Origin: UBA2112 sp964488555
Lineage (GTDB): Bacteria > Patescibacteriota > Saccharimonadia > Saccharimonadales > Saccharimonadaceae
Length of the DNA: 64,000 nucleotides
Reading direction: 5' to 3'
Assembly (NCBI GenBank): GCA_964488555.1
Contig: CAZAUF010000003.1
Coordinates: forward strand, 62,001-126,000
A program made the translations under genes and the position numbers. The notes under the pieces were generated by a model, which had not been told where the DNA came from, did not search any database, and worked only from the letters and a program-made list of their open reading frames with translations. This document shows positions 24,682-33,540 of the stretch, piece after piece (position 1 is the stretch's first letter; each line of letters opens with the position of its first letter).

Positions 24682-27495
24682 TTATAGCAATGCTTTGAGA
24701 TAGTTGCCTGTAAATGATTTGGGTGATTTTGCGATTTCTTCTGGAGAGCCAGTGGCGATTACCTGTCCGCCGCCGTTGCCGCCTTCTGGTCCCATATCAA
24801 TAATGTAGTCTGCAGTTTTGATAACATCCAGGTTGTGTTCGATAATCACCATGCTGTTGCCACCCTCAACAAGTTTTTGCAGGATAGTCATGAGACGCTT
24901 GACGTCGGCACTGTGCAGTCCCGTCGTGGGCTCGTCCAAAATATACATGGTGCGGCCGGTGCTACGACGTGACAGTTCGCTCGCAAGTTTGATACGCTGC
25001 GCCTCGCCGCCGCTGAACGTCGTGGCTGGCTGACCCAGACGAATATAGCCCAGACCGACCTCGACCAGCGTGTCGAGTTTGCGGGCAATCGCCGGGATGT
25101 TCGCGAAAAACTCAGCGGCCTGCTCGACCGTCATTTCCAGCACGTCGCTGATGGTCTTGCCATTGTATTTGATCTCCAACGCCTCGCGGTTGTAGCGTTT
25201 GCCTTTACACACGTCACACGTCACATACACGTCCGGTAGGAAATGCATTTCGATTTTGATTACGCCATCACCCTGACAATTCTCGCACCGCCCACCCTTG
25301 ACATTGAAACTGAACCGACCGGCTTTGTAGCCACGGATATTGGCTTCTGGCGTGCTGGCAAACAATTCACGAATTGGCGTAAATACTCCGGTATATGTCG
25401 CCGGGTTGGAGCGTGGCGTACGGCCGATTGCTGACTGGTCGATGACGATCGCCTTGTCGAGCTGCTTGATGCCGTCTATGCTGTCATGAGTGCCGGGCAC
25501 TTCCTGGCTGCGATGCAGCCTAGCGGAAAGTTCTTTTGCCAGGATATCGTTGACAAGCGTTGACTTGCCGCTACCACTCACACCGCTGACCACCGTCATG
25601 AGACCAAGCGGAAACGTAACGTCGATGTTTTTGAGGTTATTCTCACGGGCACCGCGGACCACTAACACCCGGTCCTTTTCGACTGGTCGGCGTTTTTTCG
25701 GAATATCGATTTTTTCTTTGCCAGCAAGGTAACGTCCGGTGATACTGTCGTCGTTCTTGGCAACTTCGTCAGGCGTGCCGTGTGCTACGACCTGACCGCC
25801 AGCTACGCCCGCACCCGGACCGATGTCTAGCAGGTAGTCTGCCTCACGTATAGTATCTTCATCGTGCTCGACGACCAATACCGTGTTGCCCAAATCGCGC
25901 AGACGTTTGAGTGTCGCGATGAGTCTGTCATTGTCACGCTGGTGCAAGCCGATCGATGGCTCGTCGAGTACGTACAACACGCCCTGCAGACCGCTGCCGA
26001 TTTGGGTCGCCAGACGAATACGCTGCGCCTCGCCGCCACTAAGCGTGTTGGCCGCGCGCGACAATTCCAGGTACGTCAGACCGACGTTGCTCATAAAACT
26101 CAGACGCGCCACGATTTCTTTGAGTATCTGTGTCGCGATGACTTGTTCGGTCGCAGTAAGTTTGAAGTGATTCGCAAAGAAATCCAACGCTTCATCAACG
26201 CCCATGCGGCAGATGTCCATGATGTTTTTGCCATGCACAGTTACCGCCAGCACGACAGGCTTCAGACGCGCGCCCTTACAGGCGTGGCATTCGCGCTCAC
26301 GCATGAAGCGTTCTATGTCCTTTCGCATGAAGTCACTGTCGGTTTCTTTGTGTCGACGCTCGAGATTCGGGATAACGCCTTCATACGTCGAGGTATACGA
26401 ACGCCCCATGCCGATACTGACGGTGTAAGTCTCGTCGCCGGTACCGTAGAGAATTTTTTGCTGTGCTTCCGCCGACAGTTCGCGGACCGGCACTCTCATA
26501 TCAAAACCGTGTCTTTCGCCCACGGCTGCCAGCCGTTTCATATACCATGCATCGCTATTGACGCGGTTGTAGGGTCGGATCGCGCCCTCGGCAATCGTCA
26601 GATTCGGATTGAACACCAGATCAGGATCGACTTCCAGACGGCTGCCAAGCCCGGTACATACCGGACAAGCTCCCTGCGGCGCGTTGAAGCTGAACAATCT
26701 CGGCTCCAGCTCAGGAATTTCCTCGTTCGGATGATTCACGCAGGCATATCGTTGTGAATACACGTCAGTCTCGTCATCGTCGACGCGCAGAATCTCCACT
26801 ACGCCACCGCCTATGTCGAGTGCTTGCTCAACGGATTGGGAGACACGGCTCTTCATGTCATCGTTGATTGCTATACGATCGACGACGATCTCGATATCAT
26901 GCTTGTAGTTTTTTTGTAACTCCGGAAACTCATCGAGCGCGTACACGACACCGTCCACCCGAGCACGGGCAAAACCAAGCCGTCGATACTGTTCGGGCAC
27001 GTGAGCAAACTCGCCCTTTTTGTCTTTGACGATCGGAGCCAAAATCATGAGACGCTTGCCCTCGTCGTACTGCAGGATGGTATCGATAATATCCTGTGGC
27101 GTGCGACGCTGCACCGGCTCGCCATCGATCGGGCAATGCGGCACGCCGATGCGAGCAAACAGCAGACGCATGTAATCATAGATTTCGGTCACGGTCGCGA
27201 CGGTTGAGCGTGGATTGCGACTGGTCGATTTCTGGTCGATACTGATCGCCGGACTCAAACCTTCGATCTGGTCGACGTCCGGCTTATCCATAGTACCGAG
27301 GAATTGCCGAGCATAGCTTGAAAGGCTCTCCACGTAGCGACGCTGACCCTCGGCATAAATCGTATCAAAGGCAAGCGAGGACTTCCCGGAGCCGGAAAGA
27401 CCCGTAATCACAACAAGCTTATCGCGTGGAATTTCAACCGTAATATCTTTCAGATTGTGCTCACGCGCACCCGTTACTCGTATAACCTCTGGCAT
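24682..27495 (-). CDS. uvrA: UvrABC excinuclease subunit A
   Basis: The 937-residue product has two ABC ATPase domains: Walker A GLSGSGKSS near residue 34 and GVSGSGKST in the second half, signatures LSGGEAQRIRLA and FSGGEAQRIKLA, and Cys zinc-binding clusters (CPVCTGLG, CENCQGDG, CDVCKGKRY). It recognises DNA damage as a dimer. Start ATG 27495 (MPEVIRVTGAREHNL) fits the family; longer reading frames run into the gap region. TATAAT ends 9 bases before the ATG (leaderless type). Full length. Confidence 0.98.
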   Translation of the reverse strand: MPEVIRVTGAREHNLKDITVEIPRDKLVVITGLSGSGKSSLAFDTIYAEGQRRYVESLSSYARQFLGTMDKPDVDQIEGLSPAISIDQKSTSRNPRSTVATVTEIYDYMRLLFARIGVPHCPIDGEPVQRRTPQDIIDTILQYDEGKRLMILAPIVKDKKGEFAHVPEQYRRLGFARARVDGVVYALDEFPELQKNYKHDIEIVVDRIAINDDMKSRVSQSVEQALDIGGGVVEILRVDDDETDVYSQRYACVNHPNEEIPELEPRLFSFNAPQGACPVCTGLGSRLEVDPDLVFNPNLTIAEGAIRPYNRVNSDAWYMKRLAAVGERHGFDMRVPVRELSAEAQQKILYGTGDETYTVSIGMGRSYTSTYEGVIPNLERRHKETDSDFMRKDIERFMRERECHACKGARLKPVVLAVTVHGKNIMDICRMGVDEALDFFANHFKLTATEQVIATQILKEIVARLSFMSNVGLTYLELSRAANTLSGGEAQRIRLATQIGSGLQGVLYVLDEPSIGLHQRDNDRLIATLKRLRDLGNTVLVVEHDEDTIREADYLLDIGPGAGVAGGQVVAHGTPDEVAKNDDSITGRYLAGKEKIDIPKKRRPVEKDRVLVVRGARENNLKNIDVTFPLGLMTVVSGVSGSGKSTLVNDILAKELSARLHRSQEVPGTHDSIDGIKQLDKAIVIDQSAIGRTPRSNPATYTGVFTPIRELFASTPEANIRGYKAGRFSFNVKGGRCENCQGDGVIKIEMHFLPDVYVTCDVCKGKRYNREALEIKYNGKTISDVLEMTVEQAAEFFANIPAIARKLDTLVEVGLGYIRLGQPATTFSGGEAQRIKLASELSRRSTGRTMYILDEPTTGLHSADVKRLMTILQKLVEGGNSMVIIEHNLDVIKTADYIIDMGPEGGNGGGQVIATGSPEEIAKSPKSFTGNYLKALL

Positions 27496-27599
27496 AACCA
27501 AACTATTATACAGATTTTTGGCAAGTTTTTCCAGTGTTACAAATGAGTGAAGGCCCTGGCAACAGTTAATATTATAAAACAAGGACCGCCGATTTGGGG

Positions 27600-27609
27600 N
27601 NNNNNNNNN
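27600..27609. other. Assembly gap (10 N)
   Basis: Ten undetermined bases. The flanks AAAACAAG and CTTGTTTT are inverted repeats, so a strong hairpin, probably the terminator of the gene at 27688, seems to have broken the assembly. The true gap length is unknown. Confidence 0.95.
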
Positions 27610-27687
27610 TCTTGTTTTAAAATTTTGTTATGGCGTTCTTTGTTTTTTTTTAAAAAATTTTGCCACGGCCTTTTGCGTGGTGAGTGC

Positions 27688-28092
27688 TCAGGACAGCTCT
27701 CTACAAATGAGCTCCCTGTATGGCCGATCGTGCCAGGGATAGAACGAATCTCCGGGATAGATGCCACCGACACAGTCACCGTAGGTCGCGCCGTTATCGG
27801 CTACAAACTCCGTGGCTCGCGTCGGCGGACCCCACAGCGTGTCGTAGGGTACAGGCACACCGGCCATATACCTGTCCGCGCTGCCGTCCACTTGAGTTGG
27901 CTCGAAATGTGCGTAGAGATGTCCCTCGTGGAACACTGCCTTAGTAGGGTCGTACGATGGCTCCCGGTTGCTGCCGAATGCCAACGCACATCCAACCACG
28001 AGGGCGATAATGCCGAATACCAGCACCAAGTCCCGGTTTCGCTGCCACCAGCTTCGCCCCACCTTCATGGCGGGACCGTGATACGTGACCAT
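27688..28092 (-). CDS. Membrane-anchored exported protein, 134 aa, unknown
   Basis: One transmembrane segment (about 18-40, LVLVFGIIALVVGCALAF) follows a basic N-terminus, and the rest, rich in Trp, Tyr, Pro and Gly with two Cys (GDCVGG, ELICREL), should lie outside the cell. ATG 28092 was chosen for a purine-rich GAGAGA stretch about 8 bases upstream; a 20-residue longer reading is possible. Codons are GC-rich like the 41344 and 57580 genes. The stop is followed within 100 bases by the assembly gap. No family recognised. Confidence 0.6.
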   Translation of the reverse strand: MVTYHGPAMKVGRSWWQRNRDLVLVFGIIALVVGCALAFGSNREPSYDPTKAVFHEGHLYAHFEPTQVDGSADRYMAGVPVPYDTLWGPPTRATEFVADNGATYGDCVGGIYPGDSFYPWHDRPYRELICRELS

Positions 28093-28193
28093 TTCACTGT
28101 CTCTCTTTCTCTTGTAGGACAGGACGCGTACTTGCGCACGTAACATCATCATTACATAAAATAAATGAATTCACAATACAAATACAACAACAG

Positions 28194-28222
28194 TTGCGCA
28201 AATCTTATTTTTATGCTATACT
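28194..28222 (+). promoter_or_regulatory. Sigma70-type promoter
   Basis: TTGCGC (28194-28199), 17-base spacer, TATACT (28217-28222) with upstream TG. Drives the small membrane protein gene at 28251. Confidence 0.75.
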
Positions 28223-28250
28223 AATATAAATTAATTCGCGAGGTGTGCGT

Positions 28251-28538
28251 ATGCGTCAATTTATCAATGTATCTGCTCTTGTAGTGTTCGTCTGGCTCTT
28301 GCTCGACGCGCTCAATATCCCCACTATGCTGCTGGGGTTTTTGCTGACCGGTGAGATCCCGCTTATCGGCATTACCCTCTCTCCTGCCGTCATGCTTGCT
28401 ATCACCACCACATCTGCCGGTATTATCGTCCTTGAACTCCTGGCTCGTCGTATCAGCATCATCCGCCGTATCCGTTATCATCTGGCGTCTACCATCAAGC
28501 GCGAACGCCTCCCGAAACGACGCCTTGGTCGCGCGTAG
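28251..28538 (+). CDS. Small two-helix membrane protein, 95 aa
   Basis: Two hydrophobic segments (about 6-34 and 38-62) with a short loop, then a strongly basic tail (RRISIIRRIRYH, KRERLPKRRLGRA). ATG 28251 is preferred over GTG 28245 because GCGAGG ends 7 bases upstream of it. No known family. The gene ends 10 bases from the convergent sbcB. Confidence 0.62.
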   Translation: MRQFINVSALVVFVWLLLDALNIPTMLLGFLLTGEIPLIGITLSPAVMLAITTTSAGIIVLELLARRISIIRRIRYHLASTIKRERLPKRRLGRA

Positions 28539-28548
28539 CGATATGCGA

Positions 28549-30012
28549 TCAATCTGGCGAATCAGCTTCGGTCAGATCGGACGGCGCAATGTTTTCCAGC
28601 CAAAGTTGAAGCTCTTGCAGAACAAACTGCTCCTGCTCTGATAACTGCGTCGTAGCGGCTCGCTGTGCTATTCGCTGCATTGACTTCATATATGCAGGCA
28701 GTTGCTCCTGAATGTGTTTCACACGCCACTGCTCCCATGTAGCCGACTCATCAGCACTCAAGCTGCGTGGAAAGCTACGTGCTTTGTAGTGCAGTAGTAG
28801 CGTCGACAACCGTTCGTCTTGAAAGTCTGGGTGAAAATCAGCGAGTTCTTTCTCGCTCGCCGCCGCAACCGCCTGTACGCGCAACCTGTCTGCATCATTC
28901 AAGAACCCATCATACAGCTGGGCCTCCGGGTCGGAGGATTTTTTGTACTCCGGCTTGTTTTCAAACAAGCTGCGTACGTTTTCGGCAAGGTGCGGTGCCT
29001 CGAGGAGTAGCTTTTTATGCCTTTCGACCGTACCATGATCGATGCCTATTCGTGCCCAGCCATCTCCTTCATCACCGACAGGCTGCGACAGTACGCCGAG
29101 CGGTGCCACGGCTGGTGCGCGGTTGTACTGCAGCTCCTTGGCTGGCAACGGCACGAAATCATCGGCCTGTCGCTCTTCCCAGGTGGCATAGAGTTTTTTG
29201 GCTAACTCTTTGCTGTCCATGTCGATAAATGGCGTCGGATCAACCCTCAGGTCATAGACGACGACATTGCCGTTTTTGCCAGCAGTCAACGGAAATGCCA
29301 CCGTCGTCTTGTGGTACTCGGCGTCGTAGCGGCCGCTGGTATAGACAAATGGCTGCTTATCATTCAGATTGACTAGTTTTTTGATTTCGTTCTTGTCGCG
29401 CATTTTCAACAAGTAGTCATACATCTGCGGTTGCTTTTGCTTGATGAGTTTCGTCACTTCGATAAGTGCCACGACGTCACTCAGTGCGTCATGGGCCTTG
29501 TAGTGATCGATGCCGTTTTCTTTGGTCAGCAGCTCCAGCCTGTTGACCGCTTTGCCGTCTACAACCGGCCACTGGATGCCCTGAGGCCTGAGTGCGCGCG
29601 TCATACGTACCACATCGAGCAAATCCCATCGCGAACGTCCGTCACGCCAACTCCATTCATAAGGATCGCGAAAATTCCGCCACAACAAATGACGGACAAA
29701 CTCGTCATCAAATCGAATGTTATTGAACCCGACCGCTATCGTACCTTCAGTAAATATTTCCTCGGTTAGAATCTTTGCAAACTGCGCTTCGGTATAGCCG
29801 TCAGCTACCGTCTGTTGCGGGGTAATCCCGGTGACCAGTAAAGCATCGGGGCTGGGCAGTGTGTCGTCGTTCAATGCCACAAGGATATTCACCGGATCAC
29901 CTATAGGATTTAATTCCATATCTGTACGTTGCCCAGCAAACTGCATGATGCGGTCGTACCTGCCCGACAAGCCGCTGGTCTCGAGGTCATAAAAAAAGAA
30001 AGACTGGGACAT
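28549..30012 (-). CDS. sbcB: Exodeoxyribonuclease I
   Basis: The 487-residue protein has a DEDD exonuclease domain with FYDLETSGL (8-16, two acidic metal ligands), AVGFNNIRFDDEFVRH, and HKAHDALSDVVALIEV, followed by the SH3-like and helical ExoI domains (LPAKELQYNRAPAVAPLGVL). It degrades single-stranded DNA 3' to 5' in repair and recombination. TATACT preceded by TG ends 7 bases before the ATG, so it has its own leaderless-type promoter directly after the terminator of the upstream RNA. The C-terminus ends 10 bases from the convergent small membrane protein gene. Confidence 0.95.
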   Translation of the reverse strand: MSQSFFFYDLETSGLSGRYDRIMQFAGQRTDMELNPIGDPVNILVALNDDTLPSPDALLVTGITPQQTVADGYTEAQFAKILTEEIFTEGTIAVGFNNIRFDDEFVRHLLWRNFRDPYEWSWRDGRSRWDLLDVVRMTRALRPQGIQWPVVDGKAVNRLELLTKENGIDHYKAHDALSDVVALIEVTKLIKQKQPQMYDYLLKMRDKNEIKKLVNLNDKQPFVYTSGRYDAEYHKTTVAFPLTAGKNGNVVVYDLRVDPTPFIDMDSKELAKKLYATWEERQADDFVPLPAKELQYNRAPAVAPLGVLSQPVGDEGDGWARIGIDHGTVERHKKLLLEAPHLAENVRSLFENKPEYKKSSDPEAQLYDGFLNDADRLRVQAVAAASEKELADFHPDFQDERLSTLLLHYKARSFPRSLSADESATWEQWRVKHIQEQLPAYMKSMQRIAQRAATTQLSEQEQFVLQELQLWLENIAPSDLTEADSPD

Positions 30013-30029
30013 GACTCCCAGTATACAGA

Positions 30030-30336
30030 GAAAACCCCTTGGCTCAAAAAACCAAGGGGTTAAGTATTGTCCCGCAGGGACGCAGCAATACGAGATGGCG
30101 GTCCCTTCGACTATGATTGACGACTTTTATCGTCGATCACGTCGCACGCCCTACATCGGAGGTCTTTCCTCTTCTGCGCCCACACTTGCGCGTCCCTGCG
30201 GGTTCCTTTCGGACGGTGAATTATACCCTGGCGCGCAGCATCAACGCGCCAATCCAACAACGGCTTACTCGGAAGTCAGTAAAGCTAAGGTGCGTGGATT
30301 ATATGTAATCCAACTCGTCCGCTTTTTGGGCGGACA
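30030..30336 (-). ncRNA. Structured RNA with own promoter and terminator, unassigned
   Basis: A stretch of about 300 bases lies between a near-consensus promoter (30343-30371) and a T-tailed terminator (30033-30061) and has no convincing ORF. Local helices: GTCCGC/GCGGAC, TGGATTA/TAATCCA, TGGCGCG/CGCGCCA and CGAC/GTCG. A 13-bp long-range helix joins CCCGCAGGGACGC (about 30200) with GCGTCCCTGCGGG (about 30077). One segment, GAGGAAAGACC, resembles RNase P conserved region I, but the other RNase P core blocks are missing. tmRNA, SRP, 6S and T-box hallmarks are also absent. sbcB has its own promoter after the terminator, so this is not just an sbcB leader. Confidence 0.6.
30033..30061 (-). terminator. 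Intrinsic terminator of the structured RNA
   Basis: 10-bp perfect stem AACCCCTTGG / CCAAGGGGTT (30033-30042 with 30052-30061), followed on the minus strand by TTTTCTC. Confidence 0.85.
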
Positions 30337-30342
30337 TTATCT

Positions 30343-30371
30343 ATATTATCACATATATAATTATCTGTCAA
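30343..30371 (-). promoter_or_regulatory. Strong promoter of the structured RNA
   Basis: On the minus strand: TTGACA (30366-30371), exactly 17 bases, TAATAT (30343-30348) preceded by TGA (extended -10). Close to the consensus, as expected for a highly expressed RNA. Confidence 0.85.
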
Positions 30372-30419
30372 CAGCACCGTGCCTACACTCGATTTCTGTC
30401 ATTACAGAGTGGTGCGAAT

Positions 30420-30451
30420 GGGCGCGAAAAGGTAACCACCTTTCCGCGCCC
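30420..30451 (-). terminator. Hairpin after the 30471 gene
   Basis: GGGCGCGAAAAGGT (30420-30433), loop AACC, then ACCTTTCCGCGCCC (30438-30451), 14 bp with one mismatch. No T-tract. It lies 19 bases beyond the stop of the 30471 gene. Confidence 0.6.
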
Positions 30452-30470
30452 CGCACATCTACATCAATGC

Positions 30471-30821
30471 CTACCGCTTACGCGGTGCTGGCTCTTCATA
30501 CAAAATCGTCCGCTGACCCACCGTGTAGGCATGAGGCAGACAACGGCGATCCATCGCGCTGAATACCTTGCGCGCACGGACACGAACAGCGTATTCGACT
30601 TTCGGCTCAGTCGGTTGAGAAACGGCAGGTTTGAGCAAGTAGCGACAGTAGTCTACCGCCTGCTCATGGTACGAATCCGACCATCCGTGATCCTCACCGT
30701 ACGCCCGCATCTGGGCCACAAAGCGGCGCGCGAACGCGTCCAGTTGAGATTTGAATTTGGCGGCAGCACGCTGCTGAACAGATTGCTGTGAACGTGTCAG
30801 CAACGGTGTGTCGACGGACAT
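30471..30821 (-). CDS. Hypothetical protein, 116 aa
   Basis: A soluble, basic protein with long predicted helices (SQQSVQQRAAAKFKSQLDAFARRF) and a conserved-looking YHEQAVDYCRYLL stretch; no family recognised. GAGAGGAG lies about 6 bases before the ATG, and a leader hairpin GCTAACC/GGTTAGT sits further up. Promoter type, Shine-Dalgarno use and the hairpin after the stop place it in the same class as the 21666, 22360 and 41344 genes. Confidence 0.62.
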   Translation of the reverse strand: MSVDTPLLTRSQQSVQQRAAAKFKSQLDAFARRFVAQMRAYGEDHGWSDSYHEQAVDYCRYLLKPAVSQPTEPKVEYAVRVRARKVFSAMDRRCLPHAYTVGQRTILYEEPAPRKR

Positions 30822-30880
30822 GAAGAGCTCCTCTCGAGCATCGATATGTATGTGCTACTAACCGGATGGTTAGCAATCAT

Positions 30881-30909
30881 ATCATAATATTATTGTATCT
30901 AATTGTCAA
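30881..30909 (-). promoter_or_regulatory. Sigma70-type promoter overlapping the end of obg
   Basis: Minus strand: TTGACA (30904-30909), 17-base spacer, TATGAT (30881-30886). The -35 box lies within the last codons of obg. Drives the gene at 30471. Confidence 0.8.
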
Positions 30910-32200
30910 CGTCTTGTTCCAGTAGTGTCAGCTCTTCTGCCCCGATACGAACGACACTGTCGCCCTCCGCGCCTTGCCGTACCAACTCATGAGTTATACC
31001 CATTTTTTTCATAATGTCACGGAGGCGATTGACGCCCTGATATTGATCGAAGTTAGTGCGACGGGCAAACTTTTCTATCTTGTCTCCACGCACGACAAAT
31101 ACATCATCTTCCTTGGTAACTGACCACGCCTCTGATCGAGCCGACGATCCAAGCCGGATAACCGGCATGGTGTTTTCTTGAGCCTGTCCTTCCTCCTCAC
31201 TCTCCCCTACGGCGCGGGCTGACGTGACTCTTTCGCGAAGCAGCCTGAGCACTTCCTTCAACCCCTTATGCGCGGTTGCGGAAATTGCCATGACAGGTCC
31301 ATCAGTAGCAACAACTTTTTTCAGCTCATCGACTTGCATTTCGATAATATCGTCCGTCAATCCGTCGACTTTGGTCAAAACAACCACCTCTGGACGAGTA
31401 GTTAGTTCCTCGGAATAGAGCCGGAGTTCGTTGCGGATCGTCTGATAGTCGGCTGCCACGTCATCACTATATGCGTCTATAAGATGCAGCAAAACTGCCG
31501 TACGCTCGACGTGACGCAGGAATTGATCGCCCAATCCCTTGCCCTCTGCAGCACCTTCGATCAAACCGGGAATATCGGCTATCAGCAAGCTGCTGTCGTC
31601 GATATCGGCAACTCCTAGGTTCGGCGTGAGCGTCGTAAAGGCATAGTTAGCTATTTCAGGACGCGCGTTGGTGACCACACTGAGAAACGTCGACTTGCCT
31701 GCGTTTGGCAGCCCCACCAGACCGACATCAGCAAGCAACTTGAGCTCCAGCTCGGCGGTAAAGGCCTCGCCAGGCTCTCCGCGCTCTGCCATGCGTGGCG
31801 TCTGGCGAACAGATGATTTGAAATGAGCGTTACCGAAACCGCCGTCGCCTCCGTGCGCGACCACGACTCGTTGTCCATGCGCAGTCAGGTCAGCCAGTAC
31901 AGTGCCGTCACGTCGAATGACCGTGCCTACGGGTACTTTGACAATCAGGTCTTTGCCTGACTTGCCGTGACGCTTGGCTTTGGCACCATTGGCACCTTTT
32001 TCGGCTTTTAGCTCTGGCTGGTAGCGAAAATCAAGAAGTGTATTGAGGTTTTCTGTCGCCTCGAAGACGACGTCGCCGCCCTTACCACCATCACCCCCGT
32101 CAGGACCGCCTTTGTCGACGTAAATCTCATGCCGAAAGCTGACGGCTCCATCGCCGCCCTTGCCCGCTTGCACTGTCACTGTAGCCGTATCAACAAACAT
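30899..32200 (-). CDS. obg: GTPase Obg/CgtA
   Basis: The 433-residue protein has the glycine-rich Obg fold (about 1-158: VTVQAGKGGDGAVSFRHE), the G domain with GLPNAGKST, DIPGLIEGA and TKVD, and an OCT domain at the C-terminus (about 350-420). It is an essential GTPase in 50S assembly and stress control. TATAAT ends 8 bases before the ATG (leaderless type). An internal promoter for the next gene overlaps its stop. Confidence 0.97.
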   Translation of the reverse strand: MFVDTATVTVQAGKGGDGAVSFRHEIYVDKGGPDGGDGGKGGDVVFEATENLNTLLDFRYQPELKAEKGANGAKAKRHGKSGKDLIVKVPVGTVIRRDGTVLADLTAHGQRVVVAHGGDGGFGNAHFKSSVRQTPRMAERGEPGEAFTAELELKLLADVGLVGLPNAGKSTFLSVVTNARPEIANYAFTTLTPNLGVADIDDSSLLIADIPGLIEGAAEGKGLGDQFLRHVERTAVLLHLIDAYSDDVAADYQTIRNELRLYSEELTTRPEVVVLTKVDGLTDDIIEMQVDELKKVVATDGPVMAISATAHKGLKEVLRLLRERVTSARAVGESEEEGQAQENTMPVIRLGSSARSEAWSVTKEDDVFVVRGDKIEKFARRTNFDQYQGVNRLRDIMKKMGITHELVRQGAEGDSVVRIGAEELTLLEQDVDN

Positions 32201-32223
32201 ATTGCTTAATTATACCATAAAAT

Positions 32224-32254
32224 AACAGAGGCATAAAGTCCTTATGCCTCTGTT
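32224..32254 (-). terminator. Intrinsic terminator of the LysM-CHAP gene
   Basis: AACAGAGGCATAA (32224-32236) pairs with TTATGCCTCTGTT (32242-32254), 13 bp perfect. On the minus strand TTATTTTAT follows and merges with the obg promoter. Confidence 0.82.
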
Positions 32255-32269
32255 CGGTATGCCATTCTC

Positions 32270-33430
32270 TTAGTGGATAAAGTTGGAGACTTCACCCGGC
32301 CAAATGGTTCGCTCGGTGATTTGGTTGAATTGCCATAGGTAGTTCATTTCGACAATTGTAATCGAACCGTTTGCGTTGACCGACTTCACAATCGCCACGT
32401 GTCCATACCATCCTGAACCTCCTGCATAGGAATCCCACTGCGCGATGGCTCCTGGCTTTGGCGTGTGATCGACTCGGTAGCCGGAGGCACGAGCGGCATC
32501 ATCCCACGTTTGAGCGTCACCCCAGAAGCTACCGATTGGACGACCAATTTTTGCACGATATTCATACGCATACCATGTACAGTTTCCTGGAGCGTATCTG
32601 TTTCCGACAGATCCGGCTCGGAAATAAGCTAGCGATGATGTCGTCGGTGCAGGTGCCTGATAGCCAGGTCGTTGACTGGTTGGCAAGTTGCCACCTGGAA
32701 TAACGATCTTCGTACCTGGTTTCAGACCGCTGATTTCGAGGTTGTTCACCGAAACAATGCGATCTTTGCTAGCCCTATACGTGGATGCGACATTCTCGAT
32801 AGTATCTCCCGGACGGACAGTGTAAATCACACCATCTACCGGTGGTATGGTTAGTTTCTGACCTGTCGAGACATGACTACTCGTCATATTGTTTGCCCAC
32901 TGAAGCGTCTGCACAGTGAGGCCGAACTTACTTGCGATGGAACGCAGTGTATCGCCCTTCTGGACGATATATGTCGTAATATCGGTATTCGTGTCGGCGA
33001 GCTGAGCGATTTCCGGCTTTACGATAGCACTCGAACTGGTCTGCGAAAGATCTGCCTGAATTGCCAAGGAGGTCGATTTGCTTGCGATATACGGTGTAAC
33101 CGCCATATTCGTTCGCTCAGCCAGCTTGCCAGCAACATTAATAGCAACCAAGTCGTCCACTGAAGGTTCAGCGAGATCGGGTGTTGCAATGGTAGCAACG
33201 GGTGTCTGTACGGCAGCATTGGCAACAGGAGTGTTCACTGTCGAAGGTTGCGGAGGTTGGTACCCGACCGCAATAACTGAAACCACAAACGTAAATACGC
33301 CTCCATATGCTGCAAGCACGGTCATTTTAGGCCTATTGTGTGTTTTGCGGCGTTTTTTGCTTGAGAGCAGTTGCTTCTTCAAGCGTTCGACTGATGACGG
33401 ATCACCATTCGGTGTTGATTGGTTACGAAT
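32270..33430 (-). CDS. Exported LysM-CHAP peptidoglycan hydrolase, likely AUU start
   Basis: Order: basic N-terminus and signal anchor (LAAYGGVFTFVVSVIAVGY), a Pro/Thr/Ala linker, two LysM repeats (YIVQKGDTLRSIASKFG and YTVRPGDTIENVASTY), then a C-terminal CHAP domain with catalytic Cys in GNCTWYAYEY and His in GHVAIVKS. It should bind and cut peptidoglycan outside the cell. No ATG or GTG fits. A TTG at 33382 lacks a Shine-Dalgarno site, whereas ATT at 33430 (386 residues) has AGGAGA about 7 bases upstream in the same open frame; hence the AUU start proposed here. Its leader is about 270 bases long and holds a 22-codon upstream ORF. Confidence 0.8.
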   Translation of the reverse strand: MRNQSTPNGDPSSVERLKKQLLSSKKRRKTHNRPKMTVLAAYGGVFTFVVSVIAVGYQPPQPSTVNTPVANAAVQTPVATIATPDLAEPSVDDLVAINVAGKLAERTNMAVTPYIASKSTSLAIQADLSQTSSSAIVKPEIAQLADTNTDITTYIVQKGDTLRSIASKFGLTVQTLQWANNMTSSHVSTGQKLTIPPVDGVIYTVRPGDTIENVASTYRASKDRIVSVNNLEISGLKPGTKIVIPGGNLPTSQRPGYQAPAPTTSSLAYFRAGSVGNRYAPGNCTWYAYEYRAKIGRPIGSFWGDAQTWDDAARASGYRVDHTPKPGAIAQWDSYAGGSGWYGHVAIVKSVNANGSITIVEMNYLWQFNQITERTIWPGEVSNFIH

Positions 33431-33471
33431 TATCGTTCTCCTGCCACTCGTATTGCTACAAGGGCACTACC

Positions 33472-33540
33472 TTACTCTGTCTTTCTTCTCGCCATCTCGC
33501 AATTGGACGGAGGGAACGGGGTACGTGTCGACCGTTTCAT
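33472..33540 (-). CDS. 22-codon upstream ORF in the LysM-CHAP leader
   Basis: ATG 33540 to TAA 33472, encoding a basic, Pro/Arg/Lys-rich peptide (begins MKRSTRTPFPPSN). It ends 41 bases before the proposed AUU start. There is no strong Shine-Dalgarno site, so translation is uncertain; its place in an unusually long leader suggests a regulatory role. Confidence 0.3.
   Translation of the reverse strand: MKRSTRTPFPPSNCEMARRKTE

Noticed and set aside
30030..30130. T-box leader, because GGGACCGCC and GCGTCCCTGCGGG recall T-box motifs.
   Set aside because: The AGGGTGGNACCGCG element is not present, the order of parts is wrong, and sbcB is not an aminoacyl-tRNA synthetase or amino acid gene and has its own promoter.
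30030..30336. RNase P RNA, because of GAGGAAAGACC.
   Set aside because: The 3' conserved block expected near the end (ACAGAA...GCUUA type) is missing, too much sequence lies upstream of the block and too little downstream.
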